Shown piece after piece: positions 11,461 through 23,895 of a stretch of DNA of 64,000 bases. The notes under the pieces were generated by a model. The model made no database searches. It was not told the origin of the DNA and saw only the letters and a program-made list of their open reading frames with translations. The DNA lies in NCBI GenBank assembly GCA_019022495.1, contig JAFEKR010000031.1, positions 186,001 through 250,000 of the forward strand, given 5' to 3'. A program made the position numbers and the translations under genes. Each line of letters opens with the position of its first letter. Positions within the stretch are counted from its first letter, which is position 1. The stretch comes from Epichloe hybrida. Taxonomy: Eukaryota > Ascomycota > Sordariomycetes > Hypocreales > Clavicipitaceae.

Positions 11461-12354
11461 GATATTACACCCACGGTAGGTAGGACAGACATAATATATA
11501 CGTCCGCATGATAGGATTGACTGACCTGACAGCCCCGCATCCCCACCCAATCTCCATCGTTATCCGCATCATCCGCTTCCCCCTCGCCCAGGCAACTGCA
11601 ACTAGTTTACCCGACAAGCCAAAAACATAAACAACGCAGCCAACAACGCGCAAGCCCGTTGCCGTTGTGCCGTTGCACCTCGCACCTCGCACCTCGCACC
11701 TCGCACCTTGCCCCTTGCCCCTTGCCCCTTGCACCTTGTTCCACCACCAACTTGCAATGCATCGGTTCTCTCCTGTTATTTCTCACCAAACGAAATCGCA
11801 TCCTTGTCCGAGTCGTGCTTCGTTCACTTTTACACTGTGGCGCGCAGCCGCAACCCCAACTATCCCCCGATGCCATCGTAAATAGGTATGTTTCTACGTT
11901 TCTCAGACACGTCCATGACTCCATGAGGCTTGGCGCGCCCCCTTTCATGTCTTTTCTTTCCCCTTCTCTTCTTCCAGACCACCGGCCTTATTGATCAGCT
12001 GCCCTTCTTTGGGCCTGTCGACCACTCAAACTCGCGTCTCTCTTTTTCTGGTCCCCGGAATGACCTCACCTACTAGTCTACGGCTCTCGTTCTCGACTCG
12101 TTCTTCTCTTATGTTTTATTTTATTTTTATTCTGATAAATTTCACCACCCCGTTCGTCACGCTCACACCTCATCCAATTCCACGTCTCCCATGATGCCGC
12201 GCTTCTGTTTCTTGTGATGGCCCGACACGAGGGACGGTTCTAACAACGAGCGTCGCAGTCAGCCCAGCCCGCCAGATTTTTGGCTATCGAGCTACCCTTC
12301 GTCTTCCTCCCTTCTTCCTTCTCTCGCAGCTCGACAGTACAGCAGCCGACGGCC
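11461..12354. promoter_or_regulatory. divergent intergenic region (BSP peptidase / STU1)
   Basis: This shared upstream region lies between the minus-strand peptidase and plus-strand STU1. It contains the pyrimidine-rich minisatellite listed separately and several CT-rich runs (12034-12200) usual upstream of fungal start codons. Small frames here, such as those over the minisatellite, have low-complexity translations and are not supported as genes. Confidence 0.5.
11674..11739 (+). repeat. minisatellite of GCACCTC / GCCCCTT units
   Basis: About four copies of a 7-bp unit GCACCTC are followed directly by about four copies of a related 7-bp unit (TTGCCCC), then a further GCACCTT. The change from one unit to the next inside one array suggests stepwise slippage. 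It lies in the divergent promoter region upstream of STU1. Confidence 0.9.
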
Positions 12355-15003
12355 ATGGCCGACAAGCTCACGGATGAGCAGGTCGCGGATCTGCTGACCA
12401 TGCTGCGCAGCGACTCGTCTGTCGATGCCAAAGTGCAGTTCGTCACAACCATCAAATCCGCCATCAAGCAACACAATGTCCCCGAGACCTGCGTTCCTCA
12501 CCTGTTCGACGGTCTGCGCACTGCTTCTTCCTCGCAACATGCTGCCCTCGTCAATGCCGGCTTCACTGCGCTCAATCACCTCCTGACTCGTCTGTCGCGA
12601 CAGGACCCGAAGCTCCTTGCTCGCGAGGCCGCGCGCACCCTGCCGTTGATTATTGACAAGCTCGGCGATCCCAAAGACAAGTACCGATCTCTGGCCACGG
12701 GGTCGCTCCATACGCTCTGTCCCGTCACGCCTGCCGAAGTTGAGCGCTTCGTGCGCAGTTCTGCTTTGACTGGCAAGAACCCGAGAGCCAAGGAGGCGGG
12801 CATGCATTGGCTGCTGCAGGTAGGTACATAAATTATTCCCAACTTCGAAATGGTTGCTGTCCTTGCCACACGCTCTTGCGCCATGCGTGCTAACTCGTAC
12901 GTCTGTCGTCACCATGTAGGCCCACGAGGAACGAGGATTGCCCTTCCGCGGCTATGTACCCCTGCTCATGGAACTTCTCGAGGATGCAGACGGCATGGTT
13001 CGCGACACTGCTAAGACCACTGTGATTGAACTGTTCAAGTGAGAGACTCGTCTCATCGAACAAGCTCTGCTCCGTGGAGGCTTTGCTAACCTGACCGTCT
13101 TGACCAGGACGGCCCCTAATACCGCAAAGTCAGACCTCAAGCGACAATTGAAAAATTTCAGGGTTCGCCCTGCCATTGAACAGGCCATCGTCAAGGCCTT
13201 GGCCCCCCCCGGTGGACGCCCAGAAACTCCCTGCGACGGGTTCGCCTCGCAGTCTTCTCAGCCATCTCAGCTGTCGCAACCGAGCAGCCGTCCGCACCTC
13301 GCCGCCAGCGTCTCATCTCTAGCAAGCGAGCGCCCAGTCACCCTGATGCCCGATGCGCAAGCCGATGCAGTCGATCCGCAGTATGTCAATACCAACCGCG
13401 AGCTCGACGATATATTCAAGGACATGGCACCGCACTTTGACGGGCGAGAATCGGAGCAAAACTGGATGAAGCGCGAGCAGTCCATCAACACTCTCCGCAG
13501 GCTCAATGCCGGCAATGCCGCAACAGACTTCCAGGATGTCTTCGTCACCGGCTTGCGCGGTATGTTGGACGGCATTATCAAGGCCGTCAGCTCGTTGCGG
13601 ACAAGTCTGTCAAAGGAGGGCTGCGGCCTCGTGCAGGAACTCGCCGTCTCGCTGGGTCCGGCCATGGACCCCATGGTTGAGTTGCTCATGCAGAATCTTG
13701 TCAAGCTGTCCGCTGGTACGAAGAAGATTAGCTCGCAGATGGCGAATGTGACGGTCGACCGAATCATTGGCAGAGTAACCTACAATCAGCGATTGATGTA
13801 CCACATCTGGTGTGCGAGTCAAGACAAGAACGTCCAGCCTAGGACGTACGCCACCAATTGGCTCAAAACAGTGCTGCGGAAAGAAGCTGGTCACAAGAGC
13901 CACGTCGAGCACACCGGCGGCGTGGATCTGATGGAGAAGATACTCCGCAAGGGACTGGGCGATGCCAATCCCGGCGTGAGAGAGAAGACAAGATCAGCGT
14001 ACTGGGCCTTTTGGGGCGTGTGGCCTGCTAGAGCTGATGCGTAAGTGCACCTCTGGGATTTCCACGCTATAATGCAATAATACATACATGTATCCGGCAA
14101 CTCTCCATGTCCATTTGGTTCTAGCTTGCTAACATGAGGGACAGCATCATGGCCGACCTGGACGCCACGGCGCAAAAACTCCTTGACAAAGATGCCAGCA
14201 ATCCCAACTCCCCCAAGAAGTCGGATCCGCCAGCCAAACCTGGTCTCGGGCTTTCAAGGAGCACCATGACGACGTCCAGCAAGCCGAGTCTCCGTGAAAC
14301 CATGCTGACGCAGAAAAAGGCCGCGCTGGCTGCCAAGAATCTGCCAGCCCGGCCTGGATCAGCCATGGCTCACATTTCTTCACCAACACGCACAACATCG
14401 AATGTCTCGGCTCATTCCGCGACATCCACGACATCCACGACATCCACGACATGCACCAAGTCGACCGCCACAAGGTCTCGCCCCGAACCAACCCTGTCCG
14501 TCAACGCCGGAGGCATGTCGGTGGCTCCCATGCGGCCGACTCGGCGGAGACCAGAAACGGCTACTCGCCCGGCCACCGCCGGTCCATACTCTGTCCGAGA
14601 TCATCACGTACTGGAAGCTTCCAGTCCCGAGAGCATCAAGTCCAAGCATCATCCCACGCCCAGGCAACCAGCGAAGGCCGTCACGCCAAAGAAGACGGTC
14701 CCGAAAACTCGGCAGGGACATCAATCTCATGCTAGCGAATCAAGCATCCTTTCGCCTGCCTTTCAACAATCCACATCAAAGCGCACTGCCTCGCCTCGCG
14801 GCAGCCCTGTGGTATTGAAAAATGCGCAAACATCGCCTCCCTCTGTCAGCTGCGCAAAATCAATTGAGGAGGATGTCAGCAAGCAAGTAGTAGTACCTGG
14901 GCCTGCCAACTCGCACGTTTCTCCTTCGGAGCGAGACATGGCGACAAAGCTCCAGAATTCCCCCGAGATGGCGCGTGCCGAGCCTGAAGTCCACTCACAA
15001 GAT

Positions 15004-15037
<34 letters not shown>

Positions 15038-16008
15038 TTTCGAGCAGCGACAACAAGCTCGACTCTCTAGCAGAAACGCCATCTCGTTCACTGAAAGTCT
15101 ACGAGGACCCATTCACCGATGACGACGCGTCCGCTACAAAGCCCACGTTCAACGCCCCCGTGCTGGAAGACAAGCCGGTCAATGAAGACGCAGGCAATTT
15201 GCCCAAGGCAAACGGCCATTCTCTCCTCACGACAGATCAGCAGCTCGACTCGCCGGAAAAGGCTCGCCAGAACTCCAAACTCCTGGACAGCGGAATCAGC
15301 AAGATTAGGAACAAGAATCTCGAGGTGCACGGGTTCAGAAAGCTGCAGTCCCTCATCCGCGACAGCAAGACTGTGTTTACAGATGAGAGGTTCGAAGCCC
15401 TCTTGCTAGGACTCTTCCAGTACTTGGAAGACGCCTTGCCCGGCATGCCCACGGAAAAGGTGCAGGATGTCAAGGCACAGATCCTATCCACCATCAAGCT
15501 GCTCCTCAAGAAGGAGCGCGACAAGTTCCAGCCCCATGTCTCCAAGGGCCTTGAATCGCTCCTCGAGACTCGTGGCGCCTACGACACGAGAGCCCACGTC
15601 GTCAGCGGCCTGGAGCTCCTCGCCGACGAGCTCGTCACCATCGGAGACGGGTCCGAGATGGTCGTCGTTCTCAGCAAGAGGCTGCAAGCGCGTAGCGATA
15701 GCACCGTCGAAGGCTGTCGCACTCTCAGCATGGGCCTGCATGTTCTCAAGGAGATGCTGGACAAGCGCACCGAGTTTGTGCCCTCGGACAAGGAACTCGC
15801 GCAGCTGACGGGCCTGTCGAGCCGGTGTCTGGAGTCGGCTGATTCGGGGGTGCGCATGGATGCCGTCAAGTTTTGCGTCTCGTTGCATGAGCGGGTCGGT
15901 GACGGTGGCTTCTGGGAGGCCATGAGCAATATGAAGGAGGATCCCAAGAGTTTGATTACGTATTATATTGCAAAGAGGCAGCGGGAGCAGGGTGGTGCCA
16001 TTGCGTAG
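12355..16008 (+). CDS. STU1: STU1, CLASP-family microtubule-associated protein
   Basis: Four exons: 12355-12819, 12920-13038, 13108-14040, 14145-16008, all joined in frame by GT-AG introns, giving 1126 aa. The product is the fungal CLASP/Stu1 protein, which binds microtubules, promotes rescue and stabilises the mitotic spindle. Residues 1 to about 220 form a first TOG-like HEAT array (MADKLTDEQVADLLTMLRS through the ELF K/TAP junction). A second TOG domain follows a Ser/Gln-rich linker (about 265-500, starting near VNTNRELDDIFKDMAPHFDG). After a long Ser/Thr/Pro/Lys-rich basic linker, likely the microtubule-binding part, a C-terminal helical domain closes the protein (about 850-1126, ISKIRNKNLEVHGFRKLQSL onward). 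The linker carries a Ser-Thr repeat at 14421-14456 and a poly-Asn run at 15004-15036. The ATG at 12355 was chosen because the frame upstream is CT-rich leader. Convergent with the downstream RhoGAP gene. Confidence 0.95.
14421..14456 (+). repeat. GACATCCAC tandem repeat inside STU1
   Basis: Just under four copies of the 9-bp unit GACATCCAC, translated as Thr-Ser-Thr triplets in the disordered linker of STU1. Because the unit is a multiple of three, copy changes keep the frame. Confidence 0.85.
15004..15036 (+). repeat. (AAC)n microsatellite encoding poly-Asn in STU1
   Basis: Eleven AAC triplets encode an uninterrupted asparagine run in the disordered linker. This is a likely site of length polymorphism between strains. 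Confidence 0.95.
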
Positions 16009-17239
16009 GTGTTGTTGATTTTGTTGTTTTTGAAAAAAAAAAAAAAAAAAACCCCATGTATTCTTTCCAAAAGTTTGCTCGCTTGGCGTTCATCTTGTGT
16101 CGCAAGGCGGCGGCGTTGGGCGGATGGGTAGGCGGACAAAAAGGTTGATTGATGTAGGACTGATAATTCCAATGAATTTTTTTTTTTTTTTTTTTCAAAC
16201 ATTATACTGGTGGCACTTGCAAATTTGACTTGGGGAACGACCTCGAGCAAGATGAAGATGACTCAAAGTGTCCAAGGTCAAGCATGATGGGATCCGTAGA
16301 CGGGTGCTGCAGACAAGATTTAGATTCGGGGGTGAATTGATTGGTTCAACCGTTCATCCTCCAAGGAACCCCGGAGAAAAAGCATCCACATCACAGCCTA
16401 ACGACAGCTTCACTCTTGGGCTCGACTGCTCCAGGGCACTCCCATTTCAAATTGACTCCATGCACCTGCCTACAAGCCGAGTGAATATACGCCATCATCT
16501 TGCCACCGACCAGCGGGCGAGAATTCCGAATCAAAGCTAGGTGATTGAGAGAGACAAGGCAGGAGGGAAAAAAGAAAGAAAAAAAGACTACATAATGCGG
16601 ATCCGCGACAGACGCTGAAAAAACACCAATCTGTGAGACCTTGTTCAACACCAAGGCCGCCAATGAGCATGTGCATAGTTGAAGTAAAATCTCAACTTGA
16701 AGAAAAACACACGCAAAGACATGTACATGTCTTTCTTTCCTTCTTTTTTCTTCTTCTTCCCCCCCCCCCCCCCGAACCTTGAGACTACTCGCCAGTAAAA
16801 TGTTGTTGCAAGGAAAAAAAAAAAAAAAATGTATGCACAATGTCCTGAGCCATGACAGCCGCGGAGCCTGATGACTTCCGCATAAGCCGCAAGAGTGGGC
16901 TTGGCAAGAAAATTGTGGTTAAGATGAAAAGTCGTCGCGGGAGAAGAAGTTGTCGTCATGCCCAGTCTCGACGTCGTCTTTCTTATTGCTACTTTTTTGT
17001 ATGACTGCTAAACGAAGTCGTCAAATACCGAAGAGTACAGGGAGGCCGACGCGACGATGCCTTGCTCAGACGACAAAAGAGGCGTTTACCTTGAACGGTC
17101 GAAAGAAAAACAAAGGCCAGTGCTACCAGGTTCCCCCGCTCGACGTCGATCCCGAGTCGAAAAGCCCCGTCGCGTCATGTCATACGAGGGCCAGTGTTCA
17201 TGCACACGTGGGGACGGAACCACGTGGGAGAGCGAGGGC
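16009..17239. other. convergent intergenic region rich in homopolymers
   Basis: This lies between the stop codons of STU1 (plus) and the LIM/RhoGAP gene (minus). It contains A18 at about 16034-16051, T17-18 at about 16179-16196, C15 at about 16759-16773 and A15 near 16815-16829. Both 3' UTRs must lie here. No gene is supported; the small frames cross homopolymers and have no recognisable content. Confidence 0.6.
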
Positions 17240-20200
17240 TTAGGAATCATCGAAGATGCGATTCGTATTTTCAATAACGAATTGCACAGCAATGTTTTTG
17301 GCGTGCATGTCCGTCATTTCACGCTCGATGCTGGGATCTCGCATGATCGTTGGTGCAAACACAACGGCCAAGTTCTTTGGTGACATCTAGAGAAATGTTA
17401 GACATGGCCCCCAAAAGAACCGGGGGGGGGGGGGGATTTGCCCTTTTTGAACATTTGAAATCACCTACCAAATTCTCGGACTCGCGCTGGGCCACTCGAT
17501 GAAGATGGAACATGAGAAACTCGAGACAGTCTCTGTGCCTTTCGGGCATCGTGGCGAATGATTTTCTGAGATGTATACACCTCTCAGCCTCGTCAACAAT
17601 AGCTACATGATGATGAATGATGCCTTGTTAGCTTCTCTACTGCAAATCAACAAAATCAGTTTCGGTACATCTTACCATTTGATTCCAGTACAAGATCATA
17701 AACGTCAAAAGTCAAGAGGGGCATGGGCAGCTTTCGGAAATACTGTTTCAGCACACTTGTAACGGCAGTGATGTCCATGTCTGGATCCGAAATGTCAAAG
17801 TTCTCGTTCTTGTCGAAGCCGTCCTTGATCATGTTGACCTGAGAGTTGCCGCCCGTCTTGCGGTAGATGCCTTCTTGGTCCATACCGCGCAGCTCAACCT
17901 CTTCGATACAGCGTGTGATGACAGCCGGGATCTGACGACGCTCATACTCGGCACGCTCGACTAGATCAGACCCGAACAAGGTCGAGGCGGGCTCTGCAGC
18001 TGCCGCCGTGGCGACCGCGCTGGCTGAGACTGACTTGGGCATTGCATTCTTCTTGCCAAAGAATCCGAACCCTTGCTTGCCTGGGTCCAGTTGCTGCTTG
18101 TTCTGGCCCACATTGTTGAATGATGAGTTGAATGATGAGGGTCCCACCGACTCGACTTGTGAGACCGTCATGTTGTAGGGCAGGCCAATGTTGTCCCCGA
18201 CCATACCTTGCTGCTGCTGAAGTCTCTCTCGGTCGGTCTGCTGGAAGGCCACGACTGCTCTGTTGACGCCCTTGGCGACGTTTTGCGCCATTGTCTTGGA
18301 ACCCTTCTTCCAATTGAACTTCTTCACCTGCCCCTTTCTGACTTGCACCACCGTCGGGCCACTCTCAACAATGGGTTCTTCATCGCCAACGAACGTGGTG
18401 CTCGTCGCCAAGCTCGAGGTTTCCAGGTTGAGAGATGATCCTCCGGCGCCGCCAGTCTTGCCAGGGCCGTAAATACCTAGACCGTTGGGTGATTTGACGT
18501 CTCCAATCTGAGACTTGAAGCGTTCCTGAATCTGATGCGTCAAGTCGTTGTTCATGTCAGCCAACTGGGCATTCTTGGACGAAAGTTGCTCGAATTCCAT
18601 CAGTGCTCGCTCCCGATCAGCCACTGCCTGTTCCTTCTCTTCAACCAGCTGATCGCGCTCTTCATGCAGTTTCTCAATCGCATCTGACATGTCCTGTTTG
18701 ACAGCATCCAGCTTTTTCACAAACTCTTTGATGGCCGAGTCCTCCAGTTCCCAGGGGTCGATTGGTTTTTTCGTTTCCTTGGCGCGCTCGACGTAGCCGG
18801 CGAGCACTTCTAGCTGACGAATCATTATTTCCGTCTGCGTGTCAAGGACGGACACCGTTTTCCGCTTCTCAACCAACTTCTTGTTCAGGTTCTTGATGTC
18901 CTTTTCTGTCGAAAACTGCCTCTCCAGCTCGGCTACACGCTGTTCAGAGTTCCTAAGTTGTCGTTTCAGCAAGGAAGCATCGTCGGGAGATGATGTGGAC
19001 ATCGGGCTGCTAATATCTTGAGATATTGTTGGGTGATCGTCGACCGCATAAGGAGACTTGGGCCACCTGGGCGATGTGGTAGCTCGTGTTGTTTCGCTGA
19101 TGCTTCGGCTATGGCTGATCCTGGTGGGGTTGGGATGGTAGCTGGATTCTACACTGCCGGTGCGGCCATGGCGTACCACGTTGGAAACTCGTCGTAGAAT
19201 AGAGGAGGACCCTTCATCGGTGCCGAGGATTCTAGCCATGTCTTCGTCCATGCTGAATTCGCCCCCATTGCTCCACCTAGGTAGTTTTGGCGATACTTTC
19301 TGTTCACCATGATCCTTCGCGCCCCCCGACGCTTGTTGAGGGGTTTGGACATGAGCGCCAGCTGATGGCGGCGGGGGCGGCGCGGCGCGAGGCTGCGTGT
19401 ACGACTCGTTTGAGCCAGACTGAGTAGTTTGTTCTGATGAAGCTGTACGCGAACCGGGTTGTCCATTCGCTGAAGCTTGGGTTAGCCAGGAACATAAACA
19501 TGGAAGGCCCATCATAGTTTGAGCAAGAATTCGCGAAACTTACAATTTCTCCCACTGGTCGAAGGAAGTCCCTTTCGAGGGATGGGCTTGGTAAGATCTG
19601 GGCGGCTGGTTGGCTTGATACCGTCCGAATCATCGGAAATGCGTGGCTCATTCACTCTCCGAGCCTCCGACAGGTTGGCATGACCATCCTTCCGTGCAAT
19701 GCCATTTTTGATCTTGTTGGACGCATTGTCTTGGGGGACAGGAGAATGGGAAGTACTGCTGCGAGTTGATACCCCCTTCCTGACAACCGGCGCCTCCTGA
19801 AGCTTGAACTCGTCACCATATGCCGAGGCCTTCCTTTGACCTTGTTCTTGCGTCTTGGAGTATTTGGCGGATTTGAGTCTTGCAACATCATGATCCGACG
19901 AAGTGGCACGGCCCTTCTCCTGGAACGCAATATGAGGCGCCGAGGTTGCAGAATCATCGCGCCTGTCCGACCCAGACGACCTTGGAACACTGAAGTAATC
20001 CCTCTCTTTGCGTCGACTACCTTCAGCAGCGTTGTCTGACATTGATCGAGGAGTGCCCACGGGACCAGGGCTGGGGTCAAGAGCTACGGGTATGAAGAAG
20101 CTTTCTGGCCCTTCACCGGGTGCAGAGTCTGCACTCTGGTAGATGGACGAGTTGCGATTCTTCCGATACGTAGTGGCAGGCAAGCTCAGCCCCTCCGTCT

Positions 20201-21073
20201 TGGTAGACGAATCTCGCCCTTCTGGTGAGCGCGCAGGTCTCGAGCTGCCTCTCGACGAAGACTCGTTGTTGTGTCGGTGTGTCGCGCGTGGCTGTGTGGA
20301 GATTTCTGTGGGCGTGTCGGAATCGGGGTCGACACGATCGTTGGAGAAAGCGTTGGGAGGAATGGCGCTTTCGGGCAGTGCGGGAAGCGACTTCTCGGGA
20401 ACCATTGGTGAGTGGTCTTTGTCTCGAGATTTCGCCCCCGAGGTGGCCTTATTTTTCTTCCGCCGCCTGGCCATGAGCGTTTCGTGGCATCCCATACAGA
20501 ATATGCCCTGTGAGGTTCTGGCATATCGCAGATTCTCGATCTTTCTCTTGCAGTTGCGGCATCGGAAGCAAGTAGCGCAGAAAGCTTGTTCTCCGGTCAA
20601 GATGGCAAGATCCTCAATCTTGTTGCCGCATGCACTACAGCTGTACGTGCAGTTGTTGCAGATTAATGATCCGTCGCCCAGAAGCAGCAAGTTGGCATCG
20701 GAGTCGAGGAGGGTGCCGCATGTGTGGCAGCGAAAACAGTCGAGATGCCATCGGTTCCCAGCTAGTCATGCAAAATCCATTAGTAACGAACGAAATGATT
20801 AGATTTGAATTTGACACCAAAAAGCGGTATTGAATCATGGCAGACCTTCCGTGCCTGGTGACATACCTAACTCAAATGCTTTGCCCTCTTCGAGAATCTA
20901 GATCAGATGGTTTCCCACGTCAGCCGCTGATACAGTCATGGCTAGAGAGCAGTGTAATTTCTAGCAGACCATCTTCTCACGGCTGGTGTACTGACCTCTC
21001 CGCAGCCTTTGCAAGGGAAGATGTCGTCATTGTCCATAGGACTGTCGAGGTAGTCCTCCACGACCGCAGCCAT
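17240..21073 (-). CDS. RGA1: LIM-LIM-RhoGAP protein (Rga1/Rga2 type)
   Basis: Six exons on the minus strand: 21073-20996, 20897-20867, 20761-19544, 19475-17676, 17602-17469, 17386-17240, joined in frame to 1135 aa. Two LIM zinc-binding domains sit at about residues 21-75 (C21-x2-C24, then WHLDCFRCHTCG) and 78-140 (CSACGNKIED, FCATCFRCRNCKRK, FCMGC). A long Ser/Pro-rich disordered part follows, then a coiled coil at about 630-790 and a C-terminal RhoGAP domain from about 940. The catalytic arginine finger is Arg981 in GIYRKTGG, and the PKNLAVVFAPTIMR helix is present, so the GAP should be active. The order LIM-LIM-coiled coil-RhoGAP matches yeast Rga1/Rga2, which act on Cdc42 at polarity sites. 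I infer a role in hyphal polarity or septation. Lrg1 is less likely because it has three LIM domains. The intron at 17387-17468 contains a run of 14 G on the plus strand. Confidence 0.94.
17422..17435. repeat. poly-G/poly-C tract inside the last RhoGAP intron
   Basis: Fourteen consecutive G on the plus strand, so C14 in the transcript, lie in the 82-nt intron between the last two exons. On the coding strand the run falls where a polypyrimidine tract would be, upstream of the CTAG acceptor. Confidence 0.9.
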
Positions 21074-21614
21074 GGTGAACAACAGTGAAAGCGGGCGCGG
21101 CCAGTCGAAGGCAGAAAATCACAATATGTCGAGGGCAGGTCGTGTTTGGCGAGAGGCCACACGGTGCGACGAAGTCGAGGGAGAATACTCAGATGTGGAT
21201 TTGCACTCATCGACGGCGCGGAGACGGGTGCGCCGACACGAGAGCTGCCGCCAATCGAAATGATGGAGTGGCAAGAAGTCAGGGCGACAGGATGAAGAAG
21301 ACGACGTCGGGAGCCGGCAGAGAATGAGCAACAGAAGAAAGTTGGTGCTGTTGAAGGTGCTAGGCACGCCAGGGTTTGGTCCAGTCAAGTCACCACAAGG
21401 GCCAACAGCGGAGTGAGACACTTTGTTTGGGGGGGGGGAGGCGGAAGAGGGAGTGGAAGTTGAGCAGGAGACTGGAGATTGGAGAGCTGGAGGGTGAGCA
21501 ATTGCGCACCAGACCAGACCAGACCAGACTAGGCCGGACCAGACGGAGACGCTGGTTAGAGGGCGAGGAACGTCGACAAGCAGTGCAGATAAATATTGAC
21601 ATGTACGGACTAAT

Positions 21615-21630
21615 GTACGGAGTACTCCGT
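21615..21630. repeat. perfect palindrome TACGGAGTACTCCGTA
   Basis: A 16-nt sequence equal to its own reverse complement. It is embedded in a longer run of the same word (TACGGAC, TACGGAGTA, CTCCGTACGGAGTA) at 21604-21640. The half-site TACGGAGTA recurs in intergenic DNA across the window (see findings). Confidence 0.9.
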
Positions 21631-22126
21631 ACGGAGTATTACTCGGATCCTTGTTGTTATGTGTCCAATGGTCCCATGCGAGGGGTTTGTCGAAAACGCG
21701 GGCACAAAGAAATAAATGCACAAGGGCGCCAATTTCTCCTCAACGATCCAATTCGAGGCTCCGAGTTACCCAACTTCCTCTCTACGTAAATTTTGCGGAG
21801 TATTGAAGGGGGGGGGGAGGTCTGCTTGGTGGTACGGATTACCAATACATGGATGTATAATATATTAGATGCGGGATAAAAGTTACTTTCTCTCGTACGG
21901 AGGAGTTATCACTGCAGTCTGCAGTCAGTGCCAGTCAGTGCCAGTCACAGTCAGATTGGCTTGGCTCCTCCTGCATGCCGCAGTATTAACAGACGAAGTA
22001 ACGGCAGTGGCGAGTGTCCCGGCGCATCTCGGCTCAACAACAAAGGAAGGACAGCCGAGCCGCATGTCGATTTAATCACATCAGAAGCACACTCGCAACT
22101 TCGAGATCATGGTGGCCCTGTGGGTG

Positions 22127-22150
22127 CATACATACATACATGCATACATA
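22127..22150 (+). repeat. (CATA)n microsatellite
   Basis: Imperfect CATA repeats interrupted by one TGCATA unit, in intergenic DNA. Confidence 0.85.
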
Positions 22151-22754
22151 GGAACGAACGCATGAAGTTGGGCTGCGACGCGGGCACGTTTGGTGCTTCG
22201 TGAGACGATGGCTCCGCTTCGCAAGAATTGGCAACTTAAAGTCCATGTACTACGGATTACTCTGTGTCAGGGGCCTCAGGGCGTAGGTGATGGCGAACCA
22301 GACCATCATGTATTATGTACTACTCGTAGACTCGTAATCCGTAGATGACGAAGGGGGTGAAGAGACGGACGTCCCTTGCTGAGCAAGCAGGGCATAATAC
22401 ATTACTGAGACATTGTCGTTTTACCCGTCCCCACAGAACTACCATCCGCGGCCTCGCGCAAAGACAATAAATAGCAATGACTTTGGCGTGTTCGAGCATT
22501 CAGGGAGTAGCGTAGGAATGAATTACCGTGATTGCGTGGCACCCCCTTTCACAGGACCTTTACAGGATGACTGAAAATTGAGACTTGAGAGACTTGACAG
22601 TGCTTGCCGCGCCGTGTTGGAAGCACGGCTGTTTCTTGTTGGTCGCTGTCGGGAGGACTCGGTATGTACGCACTTGTGAATTACATGATGGAGCACCACT
22701 GGTGGTCATGGACGAACTGGAGCAAACCAACAAGGCGGAGTGGTGAACCCCTGT

Positions 22755-22785
22755 TTGGACCGCCTGGACCGCCTGGACCGCCTGG
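22755..22785 (+). repeat. CCGCCTGGA nonamer repeat
   Basis: Just over three tandem copies of a 9-bp unit that would read as Gly-Pro-Pro if translated. No gene is supported around it. Confidence 0.8.
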
Positions 22786-23895
22786 AATGCAGAGGGGAAG
22801 GGGTTATTACGGATTACATACAACCTGCGGGATTTCGGTGTGCCCTGGGAGTACGATCCAATCTTGGGGCTTGTTGAGGAACACGGATGAAGGATGAAGG
22901 CGAGAAGGCATCGGAGATGTTAGCGACTTGTTATTATGTAGGTCATGTGTGATTGGGGAGCGCTCATAATAACACCAGCTGCAGGGGATTCGCCGTGCAT
23001 TTGAGCATCTCCATCAGCAATTGGAGTGTATGTACATAGTCCGTAATAATCCTGCACATTTCCCATCGACCAACAGGCAAAAAGCAGAAAGGCGATCCGG
23101 TCCACAATTATCAGGTTATTGTTTGGCGGCAGCGTCCACTCGTGTGGTGTTTCATCTTATTATTACGTGGAGCGAAGTCGATGAAACAACAAGATGCCGT
23201 CTTTTCCCCCTGCAGCTTGTCCAGCAGTGAACTGACTAACTTATAGTAAGTTAGTAAATCGGCCTGCCTTGTGGATGCGAAACACAATCGAGGCAGCCGG
23301 ACCTGAACTGAGGCCTGTACTCTGTAGGAATGCCTGCCAAAACCTTGCAAACCCCCCCCCAGGCCCCCGTCGATTATTAATATCACCGCGAAACTAGATG
23401 ACCGATCTGTGAGGGGACCAAGAATCGAGAACAGTAAAGTGCATAGCGAATCTCGGCGCATTGCCTCGTTTTATACCATCTCCGATGATGCTTAGCACAA
23501 CTTTATTAAACGCCAAAAAAGAACCAGAAAAAAATAAAAAAGAAGAGCAAACAACATACATTCAGACTTGGGAATCGGTTCGTAGATGTCTTATAGAATG
23601 CTGCTATTGCAAAGGTAGTCGGCTTCGAGGGCACATGCTCTTATGGTCTTGAATTAGATTTGTTCGGACGGGGCCAAAACCGTCTACATTTCCATTTGCA
23701 TATGTTTCTTCCTGAGAAAGAAGTCGCGTAGTAGTGGGCGGTGGCAGTAGTCAAATCGTATTATTATTATTATTCATAATGGCTGGAATCGACGAAATCT
23801 AGCCATGCAAAATGATGCCTGTAGGAAATGGCCTGTTCCCTACGCGACTCCAAGTCACCCACGGCACCAAACAGTGATGCTCAACCTGGGCATGC

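Larger units (their letters stand above)
21074..23895. other. 2.8-kb intergenic region with palindromic words and satellites
   Basis: Upstream of the RhoGAP gene and downstream of FYV7. It holds a perfect 16-nt palindrome TACGGAGTACTCCGTA at 21615-21630, further TACGGATTAC words near 22250 and 22810, a (CATA)n run at 22127-22150, a 9-bp CCGCCTGGA repeat at 22755-22785, a G9 run near 21808 and a C9 run near 23353. Many short frames exist on both strands, but none shows a domain, splice-joined extension or coding-like composition. I see no gene. The first 500 bp should hold the RhoGAP promoter. Confidence 0.55.

Noticed and set aside
13267..13767. 166-aa minus-strand frame and other frames across STU1
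   Set aside because: Antisense or shifted shadows of the STU1 exons.
14996..15036. Possible CRISPR-like or array repeat
   Set aside because: Simple AAC triplets inside a coding exon; no spacer structure, and this is a eukaryotic genome.
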